A stretch of DNA of 64,000 nt, taken from NCBI GenBank assembly GCA_007745635.1, contig CP036272.1, positions 4,083,521 through 4,147,520 on the forward strand. The letters are read 5' to 3'. Source of the stretch: Stieleria bergensis. GTDB lineage: Bacteria > Planctomycetota > Planctomycetia > Pirellulales > Pirellulaceae. Of the stretch, positions 33,588-41,911 are shown piece by piece; positions within the stretch are counted from its first letter, which is position 1; each line of letters starts with the position of its first letter. The notes below the pieces were generated by a model. It had not been told where the DNA came from. It saw nothing but the letters and a program-made list of their open reading frames with translations, and did not search any database. The position numbers and the translations under genes are program-made.

Positions 33588-34220
33588 CTAGCCCTGCTTC
33601 GCTTCTTGCAGCTTCGCGTAGCTGGTCATCAGGTTGCAATAGTTGGGCAGATGGTTCGACAGCAAGTTGCCGAGGCCTTCCATGTCGTTTCGCCAATCGC
33701 GATGCAATTCGCACGCAACGCCAAACCAGTTCATCATCTGGGCACCGGCCGCCGACATGCGATTCCAAGCCGCTTGCTGAACAGTTTGGTTGAACGTCCC
33801 CGATGCGTCCGTCACCACGAACACGTCGTAGCCCGCTTCGATGGCTGATAGCGTCACGAAGCCAACACAGACATCCGTCACGACGCCGGCGATGATCAAT
33901 TGCTTCCGCCCAGTCGCCTCGACGGCCTTCACAAAATCTTCATTGTCCCAAGCGTTGATTTGGCCGGGACGATGAATGAACGGCGCGTCTGGATGCCGTT
34001 CAACAATCTCCGGCACAATCGGTCCATTGGGGCCTTCGTCAAAACTAGTCGTGATCACGGTCGGCAGGTTGAAAAACTTGCCGATGTCGGCCAATGCGAT
34101 CACGCTGTTCTTGAAATCATCGGGCGTGAAGTCTTGAACCAGCGAGATCAATCCCGATTGGTGATCGACCAGCAACAGAGCGGCTTGGTCTTTGTCGAGT
34201 CGATTGTATTTCTGTCCCAT
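33588..34220 (-). CDS. Isochorismatase-family hydrolase
   Basis: A 210-aa cysteine hydrolase of the isochorismatase/YcaC type. The triad is visible: Asp in L-L-L-V-D-H-Q-S-G-L, Lys in the R-P-G-Q-I-N-A-W region (I-N-A-W replaces the usual K in some YcaC-like members), and Cys in I-I-A-G-V-V-T-D-V-C-V-G-F. The C-terminal N-W-F-G-V-A-C-E-L-H-R-D-W is typical of YcaC-like hydrolases. The substrate is unknown. It is first in an operon with the ABM-like gene and downstream of two AraC regulators, which may control it. Confidence 0.9.
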   Translation of the reverse strand: MGQKYNRLDKDQAALLLVDHQSGLISLVQDFTPDDFKNSVIALADIGKFFNLPTVITTSFDEGPNGPIVPEIVERHPDAPFIHRPGQINAWDNEDFVKAVEATGRKQLIIAGVVTDVCVGFVTLSAIEAGYDVFVVTDASGTFNQTVQQAAWNRMSAAGAQMMNWFGVACELHRDWRNDMEGLGNLLSNHLPNYCNLMTSYAKLQEAKQG

Positions 34221-34319
34221 GGACGAGATTCTCCAGAGAGATTTGAGAAACGAATTGTCTTCTTGTGATATTACAACCCTATCGCGAATGGCTATAGAAC
34301 GATCTTGCTCAAAGTGCCG

Positions 34320-35210
34320 CTATTTGCGACGCCACTTTTGCGGTGTCGTGCCCACGATGCGTTTGAAGTGGCGGCCCATGTGTGATTGGTCCGAGAATCC
34401 GCAATTCAATGCCACATTCGCAATACTCAGTGTGGGAGCACCCGACAGCATCGCTTTTGCTCGTTCGATCCGCACTCGCGTCAAGTACTCCCAGGGAGAG
34501 ACGCCGAGCGATATCGCGAATTGCCGACTGAAGTAGAACTTGCTGCTGCCCGCCGCGTTCGCCAACATTCCGATTGACAGGTCTTCAGCGAAACTACTCT
34601 GCACCAAGTCAATCACTCGGGCCAGCGCGTCGGTTGACAGACCCGATTTAAAGGGGTTTGTCGACTTGGGCAGACACTCTCCAAGCTCAAGCAACCGCAT
34701 GACAAGCGATTGCATCGCCGATTCGACAAAGAGCCGTCCGTTTGGACTATGTCCAATCGCTTGTCGCCAAACGTTCTTTACCAGCGACTCGACCAGCGGA
34801 TCAATGTTTACCTGTGAATGGACTCGACCGAAACAATCGTGTTCACCGACATCCGATTCTAGAAACCAAGACTGAATAAGCTGCCACGGGCAACTCACGA
34901 TTAAAAACTCGCAATCTCCGTCTCCGCGAATATCAGCATATTGATGGGCCGGGGCAACGCCAAAGGAATTCAACGAGTGCCCAAGATCAAAGCGACCGTG
35001 CCCGACGTCGATGTTTCCACGGGTGGCTCCACCCACCAACATCTGAATATGCAGGTCCGGGGTCGGAGGGTCTGAGAACATTTCCGTCAGACGCACTCTG
35101 CAACACGATATATCCGTCTCAGCGATCTCAGGAATTTCAACGGACTGGGCCTGTTTTGTAAAGTCAGCGTTTTTTGCCCAAGCGGAGTAGCTCAAAAAAT
35201 CCGAGTTCAT
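34320..35210 (-). CDS. AraC-family regulator, second of a tandem pair
   Basis: 296 aa from ATG 35210, which overlaps the upstream AraC stop by four bases (ATGA). The N-terminal sensor domain is about 190 residues. The C-terminal double helix-turn-helix has I-G-M-L-A-N-A-A-G-S-S-K-F-Y-F-S-R-Q-F and I-A-N-V-A-L-N-C-G-F-S-D-Q-S-H-M-G-R-H-F-K-R. It is clearly a paralogue of the neighbouring regulator: both end G-R-H-F-K-R-I-V-G-T-T-P-x-x-W-R. The likely targets are the isochorismatase/ABM pair downstream. Confidence 0.92.
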   Translation of the reverse strand: MNSDFLSYSAWAKNADFTKQAQSVEIPEIAETDISCCRVRLTEMFSDPPTPDLHIQMLVGGATRGNIDVGHGRFDLGHSLNSFGVAPAHQYADIRGDGDCEFLIVSCPWQLIQSWFLESDVGEHDCFGRVHSQVNIDPLVESLVKNVWRQAIGHSPNGRLFVESAMQSLVMRLLELGECLPKSTNPFKSGLSTDALARVIDLVQSSFAEDLSIGMLANAAGSSKFYFSRQFAISLGVSPWEYLTRVRIERAKAMLSGAPTLSIANVALNCGFSDQSHMGRHFKRIVGTTPQKWRRK

Positions 35211-36154
35211 GCCTTCTCCCTCCAAGTCCGGGGCGTAGTGCCAACGATTCGCTTGAAATGCCGACCCATGTGGGCTTGATCGGCGAACCCGCATTCGGTC
35301 GCGATCGCGGCAAGCGATGCTTCTTCATCCTTCATCAACGCCTCTCTCACACGGCCGATCCGCCAACGCAAAACGTGCTCCATCGGCGAGCTTCCCGTCG
35401 TGGCCTTGAACAGTCGCGAAAAGTGAAAGCGGCTGCAATCGGCGACGTTCGCCAATTCGTCTAGCGAAAGCGAAACGCCATTTTTGTGCTCTATAAAGTC
35501 GATGACGCGGCAAAGGTCTCGTTGGGAAAGCTTGGCCCTCGGCTTGAGCAGCGGCGTCTTCAATCCGCCCAGTTCAATCAATCGCAGCAAGATCCAATTG
35601 ACCTGTTCGTCAAACGCAATTTGTTCATCAGCTGCATCACTTTGAGAAAGACGATGCAGCGAGCGAATCGAATCCTCGATGATTGCGTCGTAGAACATCT
35701 CCGTGTGAAGGTGGGGCGGCAAATGCGTGCAATCGCGATCCAGAAAGCTTTCCAACTGGGGTCTCAGTTTTGACCACGGGGAACTGAGCGTCAAAAAGTC
35801 ATACGGTCCAGGGCCAGCAATTTCCGTCGGTACGTCAGGTGCGAAAAGGGCGATCATTCCCGCTCGCGGACGACACTCAAAACGACCAAATCCAAAATCG
35901 AGTTGATTGTCATGCGTCGCCCTGCCAGCAGAGATCAGACCAAGAACAAGGTCCGGCGTGGCAGGATCCGAGAAGGCTTCGCCCAATCGAGAGTGGGTTA
36001 GCGTGTAGTGTCCGCACACGGAAGCGTCTTGAGAGAAGATCTCCTGAGGGCCATCGTAGTGACGCACCCAGCTTGCAAAACTTGGGTAATGTCGCTGTCG
36101 ATGCCTTTCTGGATCTGACTCGGGCACGTTCGATGAGTTTGCAAGCGTTTCCAT
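35207..36154 (-). CDS. AraC-family regulator, first of a tandem pair
   Basis: A 315-aa regulator of the same layout as its neighbour. The sensor part carries S-D-P-A-T-P-D-L-V-L-G-L and G-F-G-R-F-E-C-R-P-R; the HTH part carries L-D-E-L-A-N-V-A-D-C-S-R-F-H-F-S-R-L-F and I-A-T-E-C-G-F-A-D-Q-A-H-M-G-R-H-F-K-R. A short shared text (TAGAACGATCTTGCTCA at about 36264 and again near 34290) suggests that duplication included upstream DNA. The two genes are translationally coupled, which is unusual for regulators and suggests they work together or form heterodimers. Confidence 0.92.
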   Translation of the reverse strand: METLANSSNVPESDPERHRQRHYPSFASWVRHYDGPQEIFSQDASVCGHYTLTHSRLGEAFSDPATPDLVLGLISAGRATHDNQLDFGFGRFECRPRAGMIALFAPDVPTEIAGPGPYDFLTLSSPWSKLRPQLESFLDRDCTHLPPHLHTEMFYDAIIEDSIRSLHRLSQSDAADEQIAFDEQVNWILLRLIELGGLKTPLLKPRAKLSQRDLCRVIDFIEHKNGVSLSLDELANVADCSRFHFSRLFKATTGSSPMEHVLRWRIGRVREALMKDEEASLAAIATECGFADQAHMGRHFKRIVGTTPRTWREKA

Positions 36155-36282
36155 CGGCGATAAGCATTCAATTTTGTTGAAGAATCAGTCAGCCTTCATT
36201 TTCTGCGAAAACACCGCCGCAGGGAACCGAGCATCGAAACTAGAACGCTTCCCATCCCGCCGATAGAACGATCTTGCTCATC

Positions 36283-36340
36283 GTGGCACGTTGGTCCCCA
36301 ACGTGATTGCAAAACTCACGGTGGGGACCACCGGGCCACT
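36283..36340. repeat. Double-hairpin palindromic repeat, copy 7
   Basis: The left arm is of the GTTGG/CCAAC type and the right arm of the GGTGG/CCACC type with one change (CCGGGCC). On the minus strand its end reads CCATAGTGG and gives the TAG stop (36339-36341) of the kinase gene. Confidence 0.88.
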
Positions 36341-38618
36341 ATGGCTCCAACCCGCTCATGTCCCAAACGCGGATGGTGCCGTCGCGGCTGCTCGTTGCGA
36401 TGCGGTGGGCGGTGGGGTCGAGCGAGACGTTGTGGACGGCGGAGGTGTGACCGCGGAGGGTCGCGACGGCGTCGCCGGTGGCGATCTCCCAGACTCGGGC
36501 GGCTCCCATTTGTTCGCCGGTGACCAAGTGCGTGCCGTCGGCACAGAACGACACGCCCCAGATGTCGCCTTCGCTGCCGATCAGCTCGCTGGTTTGCGTT
36601 CCGGTTTCGCTGTTCCAAATTCGCACGTTCTTGTTCCAACCGACCGTGGCGAGTTTGTCGCCGACGGGGGCGAACTTGACGTTGTAGATCGGGCCGTCGT
36701 GACCGGTCATGGATTGACGCAGTTCCAACGTGTCAGCATCGAACAGGCGGACAATTTTGTCGCTTCCGACGCTGGCGATCAGCTTGCCGTCGGCGGAATA
36801 GTCGACGCCGAGAATCGAACCTTCGTGAGTTGTCGTCGCGACCTCTTCACCCCTGTCGAGATCGTAAACGTGCAGTTGGCCGTCGCGATCGCCCGCGACG
36901 ATGCGAGTTCCATCGGGTGAAAATGCGACGCCGCGAACGGCACTGGTCGCTTTCCATTGCCGGATCAGATCAAACGTGTCGGTGTCCCACAATTTGACAA
37001 GGCTATCGTCGCCGCTGGTCACCAACATCGGACGATCAGGGTGATACGCCGTTGTCCAAACGATGCCGCGATGAGCATTAAAGCTCTTGAGCAACTTTTG
37101 ATCAGCGACGTTCCAAATGCGAACGCTGCCGTCTTCAACCGCCGCTGCGATCTGCTTGCCGTCGGGTGCGAAGTCGATGGACCAAACCGTGCCGGGATTG
37201 TCAGGCAATACGACCGAGGGAAAGTTGTCACCGGAATCGGGACGCATCGCGATGAAGGTGCCGACGGCAATCAGCAATCCGACGACTCCGGCAAGCCAAG
37301 CGGCCAAGACCCAGCGACGTTCGAGACGCCGATAGCTGCCCGAGAGCTTTTTCACTTCGCTGGCCGCGACTGCGGGAACTTGCAGTGGCGAGATCGGACC
37401 GTACTCGTTGACGATCGAGGCGAGTGCCGTCGCTACCGATGATGCCGATTCGGGTCGGTCGGCCGGTTTCTTCGCCAGCAGCGACATGATCAGATCGGAC
37501 AACGGACGCGTGATACCGGCGTTGACTTTGTGCGGGGCGTCAGGCGTGACGTTCATGATGTTCTGCATCACGCCGAGAGCCGACGGAGCTTGGAACGGAG
37601 CGACGCCGGTCGCCATTTCGTACATGACCGCGCCGAGCGAAAACAGGTCGCTGCGTTCATCGGCGGTTTCGCCGAGGGTTTGTTCGGGCGACATGTACAG
37701 TGGCGTTCCGGTGACCATGCCGGTCTCGGTCAGCTTCACATCGTCAGTCGTGCGAGCCAAACCGAAGTCCGTTAATTTCACTCGATCGGTTTTGGTTTCA
37801 ATCAGAATGTTGGCCGGCTTGATATCGCGGTGAACCATGTCACGTTCGTGAGCAGCCGAAAGCCCCGCGGCGGTTTGCATCGCGATGCGGGCGACTTCGT
37901 TGGGAGGCAGCGGTTGGCCATCTCGCAAACGATTCTCCAGCGTATCACCGTCGATCAATTGCATGACCAAGTACGCGACTTCGCCTTCTTGGGCCTTGGC
38001 GACCTGATACATCGACACGACGTGTTCGTGAGCGATCGCGGCAGCGGCTCGACCTTCGCGGCAAAACCGTTGCCGGGCAATGTCGTTGGATTGATACTGC
38101 GGATTGAGAACCTTGATCGCGACGCTGCGTTGCAGATGTGTGTCGAACGCTTCGAGCACGATGCCCATGCCACCACGTCCGACTACGCGAGCGATCTGGA
38201 AATGATGTAGCTTTCCGATGTAGGCCGGATCGTCTGACGGTTCGAGGAATTCAAGATCGCCGGTTGGTTTTGCGGGGACAAACGGCAGACCGCCGTCAGT
38301 ATCGGCAACGCTGGACGTTCCTTCGGCTGGCGTGTCGGCGGCGCTGGTCGAGATGCCGGACAACGAAGTCTTGATCTCTTCGTCGATGGCTTTGATCGCC
38401 GGCCAATAGGCGGACTGGTCCGGTGGGTTGAGCGACTTCACATCGGCGACGAGCGAGTCGATCGGAATTTCTCCGGTCGCCATCGTTTGCAGTGCGTCTT
38501 GGCAGTGACCACAATCCTCGAGGTGCTTCTCCCACGACGCAGCGGACTGCTCATCAACGCTGCCGTTGATAAGGTCGCGTAGCTGAGGTTCCGAAAGGTG
38601 ATCGGCGATGGCGTTCAT
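36339..38618 (-). CDS. Membrane Ser/Thr protein kinase with zinc-finger N-terminus and WD40 propeller
   Basis: A 759-aa protein. Residues 32-39 (H-x3-C-x2-C) form an anti-sigma-type zf-HC2 finger. Residues about 140-400 are an Hanks-type kinase: V-G-R-G-G-M-G-I-V-L-E-A-F (ATP loop), A-I-K-V (Lys169), H-R-D-I-K-P-A-N (catalytic loop) and D-F-G-L-A-R. One TM helix (V-L-A-A-W-L-A-G-V-V-G-L-L-I-A-V-G) is followed by about seven WD40 repeats (S-x-D-x-x-V-K-L-W-D type), outside the cytoplasm. It overlaps the ECF sigma gene by four bases (ATGA), so a zinc-finger kinase probably controls that sigma factor. Confidence 0.95.
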   Translation of the reverse strand: MNAIADHLSEPQLRDLINGSVDEQSAASWEKHLEDCGHCQDALQTMATGEIPIDSLVADVKSLNPPDQSAYWPAIKAIDEEIKTSLSGISTSAADTPAEGTSSVADTDGGLPFVPAKPTGDLEFLEPSDDPAYIGKLHHFQIARVVGRGGMGIVLEAFDTHLQRSVAIKVLNPQYQSNDIARQRFCREGRAAAAIAHEHVVSMYQVAKAQEGEVAYLVMQLIDGDTLENRLRDGQPLPPNEVARIAMQTAAGLSAAHERDMVHRDIKPANILIETKTDRVKLTDFGLARTTDDVKLTETGMVTGTPLYMSPEQTLGETADERSDLFSLGAVMYEMATGVAPFQAPSALGVMQNIMNVTPDAPHKVNAGITRPLSDLIMSLLAKKPADRPESASSVATALASIVNEYGPISPLQVPAVAASEVKKLSGSYRRLERRWVLAAWLAGVVGLLIAVGTFIAMRPDSGDNFPSVVLPDNPGTVWSIDFAPDGKQIAAAVEDGSVRIWNVADQKLLKSFNAHRGIVWTTAYHPDRPMLVTSGDDSLVKLWDTDTFDLIRQWKATSAVRGVAFSPDGTRIVAGDRDGQLHVYDLDRGEEVATTTHEGSILGVDYSADGKLIASVGSDKIVRLFDADTLELRQSMTGHDGPIYNVKFAPVGDKLATVGWNKNVRIWNSETGTQTSELIGSEGDIWGVSFCADGTHLVTGEQMGAARVWEIATGDAVATLRGHTSAVHNVSLDPTAHRIATSSRDGTIRVWDMSGLEP

Positions 38619-39214
38619 GACTCGTCGTTGATTTGTGTTTCAATGGCATTCCGCAGCTTCGCCGTCACGCGGCTGCGAGCAACGTAGACAGCCCCTTTTG
38701 ACATGCCAGTTTGTTTGCCGGCTTCTTCGGCCGACATGCCTTCGATGGCGGTCAGTTCAAACGCCGACCAAGTTTTCGGTTCGATCGTCGGTTTCAAATC
38801 CGCCATCGCTTGGGCGATGAGTTGGCGTTGATGTTCGAGCTCCCATTGCTGCTGCAGTTCATCGTTGCCGGCGATCTGCCCGAGCATCTCGAACTGAGCG
38901 GTGTCGTTCGCGGTCGGGCCGATACGCTTGCGTTTCTCGAAGTACGTCGACAGCTTGTTGCGAGTGATCGTGAACAACCAAGCTCGAAAGCCGCCTTTCT
39001 CTTTGGCATAGTCCAACCGTCCGATTGCCATGCCGACGCTTCGCATGACATCCTGGACTAAATCGGAAGCATCTGAGTCCTGCAGCCCTCGACTGCGGAT
39101 GAATCGGTACAACATCGGTCCGTAACTGTCGACAAAATCTCCCCACGCTCCATGATCATCGCGATCGCGGAGCCGAAGCACTAAACTGGCTCGGGTGATG
39201 GGAGATTCTGTCAT
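38615..39214 (-). CDS. ECF RNA polymerase sigma factor
   Basis: A 199-aa sigma-70 family protein. Region 2 is D-F-V-D-S-Y-G-P-M-L-Y-R-F-I, S-D-L-V-Q-D-V-M and F-R-A-W-L-F-T-I-T-R-N-K-L. Region 4 is L-T-A-I-E-G-M-S-A-E-E-A-G-K-Q-T-G-M-S-K-G-A-V-Y-V-A-R-S-R-V. The wording around A-E-E-A-G-K and V-Y-V-A-R-S-R-V matches planctomycete ECF groups that are linked to WD40 kinases. It is first in a two-gene operon with the kinase at 36339-38618. Confidence 0.95.
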   Translation of the reverse strand: MTESPITRASLVLRLRDRDDHGAWGDFVDSYGPMLYRFIRSRGLQDSDASDLVQDVMRSVGMAIGRLDYAKEKGGFRAWLFTITRNKLSTYFEKRKRIGPTANDTAQFEMLGQIAGNDELQQQWELEHQRQLIAQAMADLKPTIEPKTWSAFELTAIEGMSAEEAGKQTGMSKGAVYVARSRVTAKLRNAIETQINDES

Positions 39215-39279
39215 CTAAATTGCATTCGAGGTTAATGGCGAGTTTAACCTTTCAGCGGACGATGCCGTAGATGGCTCGA

Positions 39280-40029
39280 TCAAGTCGGTGTTTCCGACAT
39301 GTCCGCCTCGACCACGTTCTCGGCAAAGCTCTGATAGGCCGAACCAATCTGTTTGGCCATGGAATCGGGCCAGGCGTGAAAATGGGCGTCACGAATGGCG
39401 TCGAAAATCGCGTTGGCCACAAACGAGGGCGGTTCGGCGATCTCACCAAAGCCAGCGGAATCGGCCATGTCGGTTTTGATGGGACCGGGATGCACGCTGA
39501 CGACATGGGTCCCTTGATCAGCGAGCGATTCTCGCAGCGATTGAGTCATTGAATAGCTGGCGGCTTTTGATGCGGAGTAGGTCGCAACGTTGGAGAAAGC
39601 CTTTACCGAAACGGCCGAATTCAACTGGACAAGAGCACCGCCACCGTTTGCCTTCAGAACCGGTGAAAATGCGTGTGCAATACGCAGCAAACCGTAGAGG
39701 TTCACGTCCAGCTCGAATTCCAGATTGGTAAATGCATCGCCATCAAGAGCTTCGCTGTTCGTCGCGACACCCGCGTTGTTGATGACCACGTCCACATCGC
39801 TTGCGACCTTGGCCGCTTCGGTGATCGAATCCGCATCCTGCAAATCGACGCGAATTGGAACCACTTTGTCGCCGTGCTCGGCTACCAACGTCGCTGCCGA
39901 ATCCACATTCCGCACGGCGGCGTAAACCTTCCCGGCCCCGCGAGCGATTGCTTCTTCGACGATCGCCCGTCCGATGCCGCGATTCGCACCTGTGACCAAA
40001 ACCGTTTTATTGTTGATGTCGAAAGTCAT
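39280..40029 (-). CDS. Short-chain dehydrogenase/reductase
   Basis: 249 aa from ATG 40029; the frame stays open 109 codons upstream, but those codons have no SDR content. The Rossmann motif T-G-A-N-R-G-I-G (classical TGxxxGIG) is followed by N-N-A-G-V, active-site Ser in L-N-S-A-V-S, and Y-S-A-S-K (Tyr-x-x-x-Lys). H-P-G-P-I-K-T-D-M supports an NADP(H)-dependent oxidoreductase of the classical family. The substrate is unknown. It is a single gene; no operon partner. Confidence 0.93.
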   Translation of the reverse strand: MTFDINNKTVLVTGANRGIGRAIVEEAIARGAGKVYAAVRNVDSAATLVAEHGDKVVPIRVDLQDADSITEAAKVASDVDVVINNAGVATNSEALDGDAFTNLEFELDVNLYGLLRIAHAFSPVLKANGGGALVQLNSAVSVKAFSNVATYSASKAASYSMTQSLRESLADQGTHVVSVHPGPIKTDMADSAGFGEIAEPPSFVANAIFDAIRDAHFHAWPDSMAKQIGSAYQSFAENVVEADMSETPT

Positions 40030-40667
40030 GTGTCTGTCTCCGAGAAGGCTTGTGTGGAAAGATTCGTCGTCGCTCGTCATCCGCGACTGAGAGGGAATAC
40101 CGACGTCCGTGACCCGCCTTACAGCACCCGCGAACATTTTCTTCAACGTTTTGCGATCGCGATCTGAAAGCTGGCCTTCGGCGCGATCAATTCGACCGTC
40201 GTCGCTCAGCAAATCCAGCTCAGCTACGCCCTGTCGACGGCACGATCCCAGCCAAACTCGACCAGTGCCGAGAGCGATGAGCGATTTACAACTGCCCTCA
40301 CACACTCCTACGCCCTGACGAGCTTTCGGACCGTTCGAGTCGTTCCGTACGTTCAAGAATCACATTACCTGACGTTTCTCTGTTTCTCCGCCGCAGAATG
40401 AGCCGGCAGTTGCCCCCTCAATCGAGAATCGCTCAGAAACCCAGCGTTTTGCCGCGTAAATCCTTTCCGTATCCGGACCGTCTGGGAGAGTCGGACGACT
40501 CTTAACCCGGACCGACAGAGAAACGAAGAAACAGAGAAAACGGCCAAAAACGCCGCTATCCCATAACCCTGCGGTCGCCCCCGCCCACACCGACAGCCAA
40601 GAAACGAAGAACGCGACCAACCAGCGGCGAACTCGCAAGCACCGCAAAACACGGCGTAAAAACGAAG
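40030..40667. other. Intergenic, no gene recognised
   Basis: About 640 bases lie between the SDR start and the hairpin before module B. Open frames on the minus strand (40365-41048 and the SDR extension) have no motif and a biased, repetitive composition. Several short repeats such as GAAACGAAGAAACAGAGAAA (about 40512-40531) and a second GAAACGAAGAACG near 40600 give a tandem-like look. The SDR promoter should lie at the left end. Confidence 0.4.
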
Positions 40668-40698
40668 AAAGGCCGGCATGGAAACCATGCCGACCTTT
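40668..40698. terminator. Hairpin at 5' boundary of recombinase module B
   Basis: AAAGGCCGGCATGG (40668-40681), loop AAA, CCATGCCGACCTTT (40685-40698), with one mismatch. A and T runs flank the stem. It occupies the same position relative to module B as the hairpin 587-624 does to module A, although the sequences are unrelated. Confidence 0.6.
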
Positions 40699-40701
40699 CG
40701 T

Positions 40702-41000
40702 TCACTTGTGGGTCTGAAAGCTTTTGGAACTTTCAGAGAAGTTGTGGGCTTCGGTCGCTGACCAAGCGGGAGCCTTGGTCGGCGTCTTCGGTGATGCAAT
40801 TGCGAGTGATTACCGTTGAAGTGATTGGAAAATCCATTGGTTTGGTTGCGCACGGTGGTTCTTGGGTGGGGGTGCGATTGCTGTTTTGATTGTCTTGGGT
40901 GGTTCTGCGAGCACGTTTTGAAAAACGCGGCATAGGTTACCTGGCTGGGCTGTTTGGTCTGGCTCGGTGACTTCGATGCTCGTTTCCAAATGGTGATCCT
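40702..41000 (+). other. Conserved leader of recombinase module B
   Basis: Counterpart of 625-882. It shares GTGGGCTTCGGTCG and CGGCATAGGTTACCTGGC (40928-40945), followed by GGTGACTT and, just before the small ORF, TCCAAATGGTGATCCTATTTCT (TCCAAAAGGTGACGCTATTTCT in A). The matching text survives despite a frame break between the copies, so conservation is probably at the DNA or RNA level. Confidence 0.45.
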
Positions 41001-41009
41001 ATTTCTTCT

Positions 41010-41213
41010 TTGAATGACTCGGCTCTCTCGCCGAGTGAGCGGCGGCAACGGCTGGCCGCCGTCTTGGCTCGGGGCGTTTTGCGGTGGCGTTTGCGCAATC
41101 CGTCGCCTGTTTTGAAAACTTCTGCGAACTCTTTACCCGCTCGGCTTGAGTTCCGTTCCAACTCACCGCTCTCTGTTCCAAACGGTCTCTCGGATGGTCC
41201 GAAAGACGATTGA
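41010..41213 (+). CDS. Small conserved protein of the recombinase module (copy B)
   Basis: A 67-aa ORF from TTG 41010, homologous to 901-1128: shared L-A-R-G-V-L-R-W-R-L-R, S-A-N-S-L-P-x-R-L-E and N-S-P-L-S-V-P-N-G-L-S-D. Similarity begins before the TTG at an in-frame ATT (41001) behind GGTGA, exactly as in copy A. This raises the possibility of a non-standard start. The function is unknown; the helical R-x-L-R face suggests nucleic-acid contact. Confidence 0.45.
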   Translation: MNDSALSPSERRQRLAAVLARGVLRWRLRNPSPVLKTSANSLPARLEFRSNSPLSVPNGLSDGPKDD

Positions 41214-41243
41214 AGAACAGACCACGATTCGGTGGAGAAGTGA

Positions 41244-41423
41244 ATGAACCAGTCGAACGATGAACAAGTCGCCGCGATCCTGGCCCGCGGCGTCGCTCGC
41301 GTGAGAGCCATGGAAGCAGCCGGCGAACCGGTGCCCGATACCGAAGCAAGCCGCAATGCGGCCAATGACGACGCGGCAGCGAAAGAACAACAACACAACA
41401 CGCAAACGGAGGCGAAGCGATGA
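41244..41423 (+). CDS. Small protein, 59 aa, upstream of DUF2924 (copy B)
   Basis: ATG 41244 to TGA 41421-41423, overlapping the DUF2924 ATG. The N-terminus N-D-E-Q-V-A-A-I-L-A-R-G-V-A-R-V-R-A is identical to that of the 58-aa ORF at 1129-1305. The C-terminal half is Ala/Glu/Gln-rich and not conserved. Conserved coding with a divergent tail and the same overlap indicates real translation. No known domain. Confidence 0.6.
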   Translation: MNQSNDEQVAAILARGVARVRAMEAAGEPVPDTEASRNAANDDAAAKEQQHNTQTEAKR

Positions 41424-41911
41424 AACCGGAGACTGAATTGCAGATCGCGGCACTCGACGACATGACCATCGACCAACTGCGGGCGAAATACGAAGTCGTC
41501 TTCGATGAAGAATGTCGAAGCCGGCATCGACGTTACTTGTTGCGGCGGATCGCTTGGCGGTTGCAGGTCAACGATGAAGGCGGACTGAGTGTCGAAGCAC
41601 GGCAGCGAGCCAGGCAACTGGCCATGAACGCGGACGTACGTGTCACCGCGCCGAAGCCCGAGGCACTGAAAACCTTGCGGCGCGTGCCGGCCCAGGAAGA
41701 CGGTTACGCCGATTGGGATCCGCGACTGCCACCGCCGGGCAACTACGTCGAACGGTTGCACAAAGGAAAGATGGTTCGCGTTTTGGTGCTGACCGACGGC
41801 TTTGAATTTGAAGGTGAACGGTTTCGGTCACTCACGGCGGTCGCCAAGAAGGTGTCCGGATGCAGCTACAACGGGTTCGTGTTCTTTCGATTGGGGAGGA
41901 AGCCAGAATGA
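41420..41911 (+). CDS. DUF2924 family protein (copy B)
   Basis: A 163-aa DUF2924 protein, close in sequence to 1302-1796: shared Y-L-x-R-R-I-A-W-R-x-Q-V-N-x-E-G-G-L-S-V-E-A-R-Q-R, D-W-D-P-R-L-P-P-P-G-N-Y and V-R-V-L-V-L-T-D-G-F-E-F-E-G. Its ATG and stop both overlap neighbours (ATGA), so small ORF, DUF2924, recombinase and the HTH gene are read as one coupled unit. It probably assists the recombinase; no direct evidence of mechanism. Confidence 0.87.
   Translation: MKPETELQIAALDDMTIDQLRAKYEVVFDEECRSRHRRYLLRRIAWRLQVNDEGGLSVEARQRARQLAMNADVRVTAPKPEALKTLRRVPAQEDGYADWDPRLPPPGNYVERLHKGKMVRVLVLTDGFEFEGERFRSLTAVAKKVSGCSYNGFVFFRLGRKPE

Noticed and set aside
26049-36340. Evenly shaped repeats resembling a CRISPR array
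   Set aside because: The copies are 0.4-3 kb apart with whole genes between them, are palindromic doubles, and no cas gene is present.
40030-40356. 109-codon extension of the SDR gene
   Set aside because: The Rossmann fold begins directly after ATG 40029 and the extension is composition-biased with no domain.
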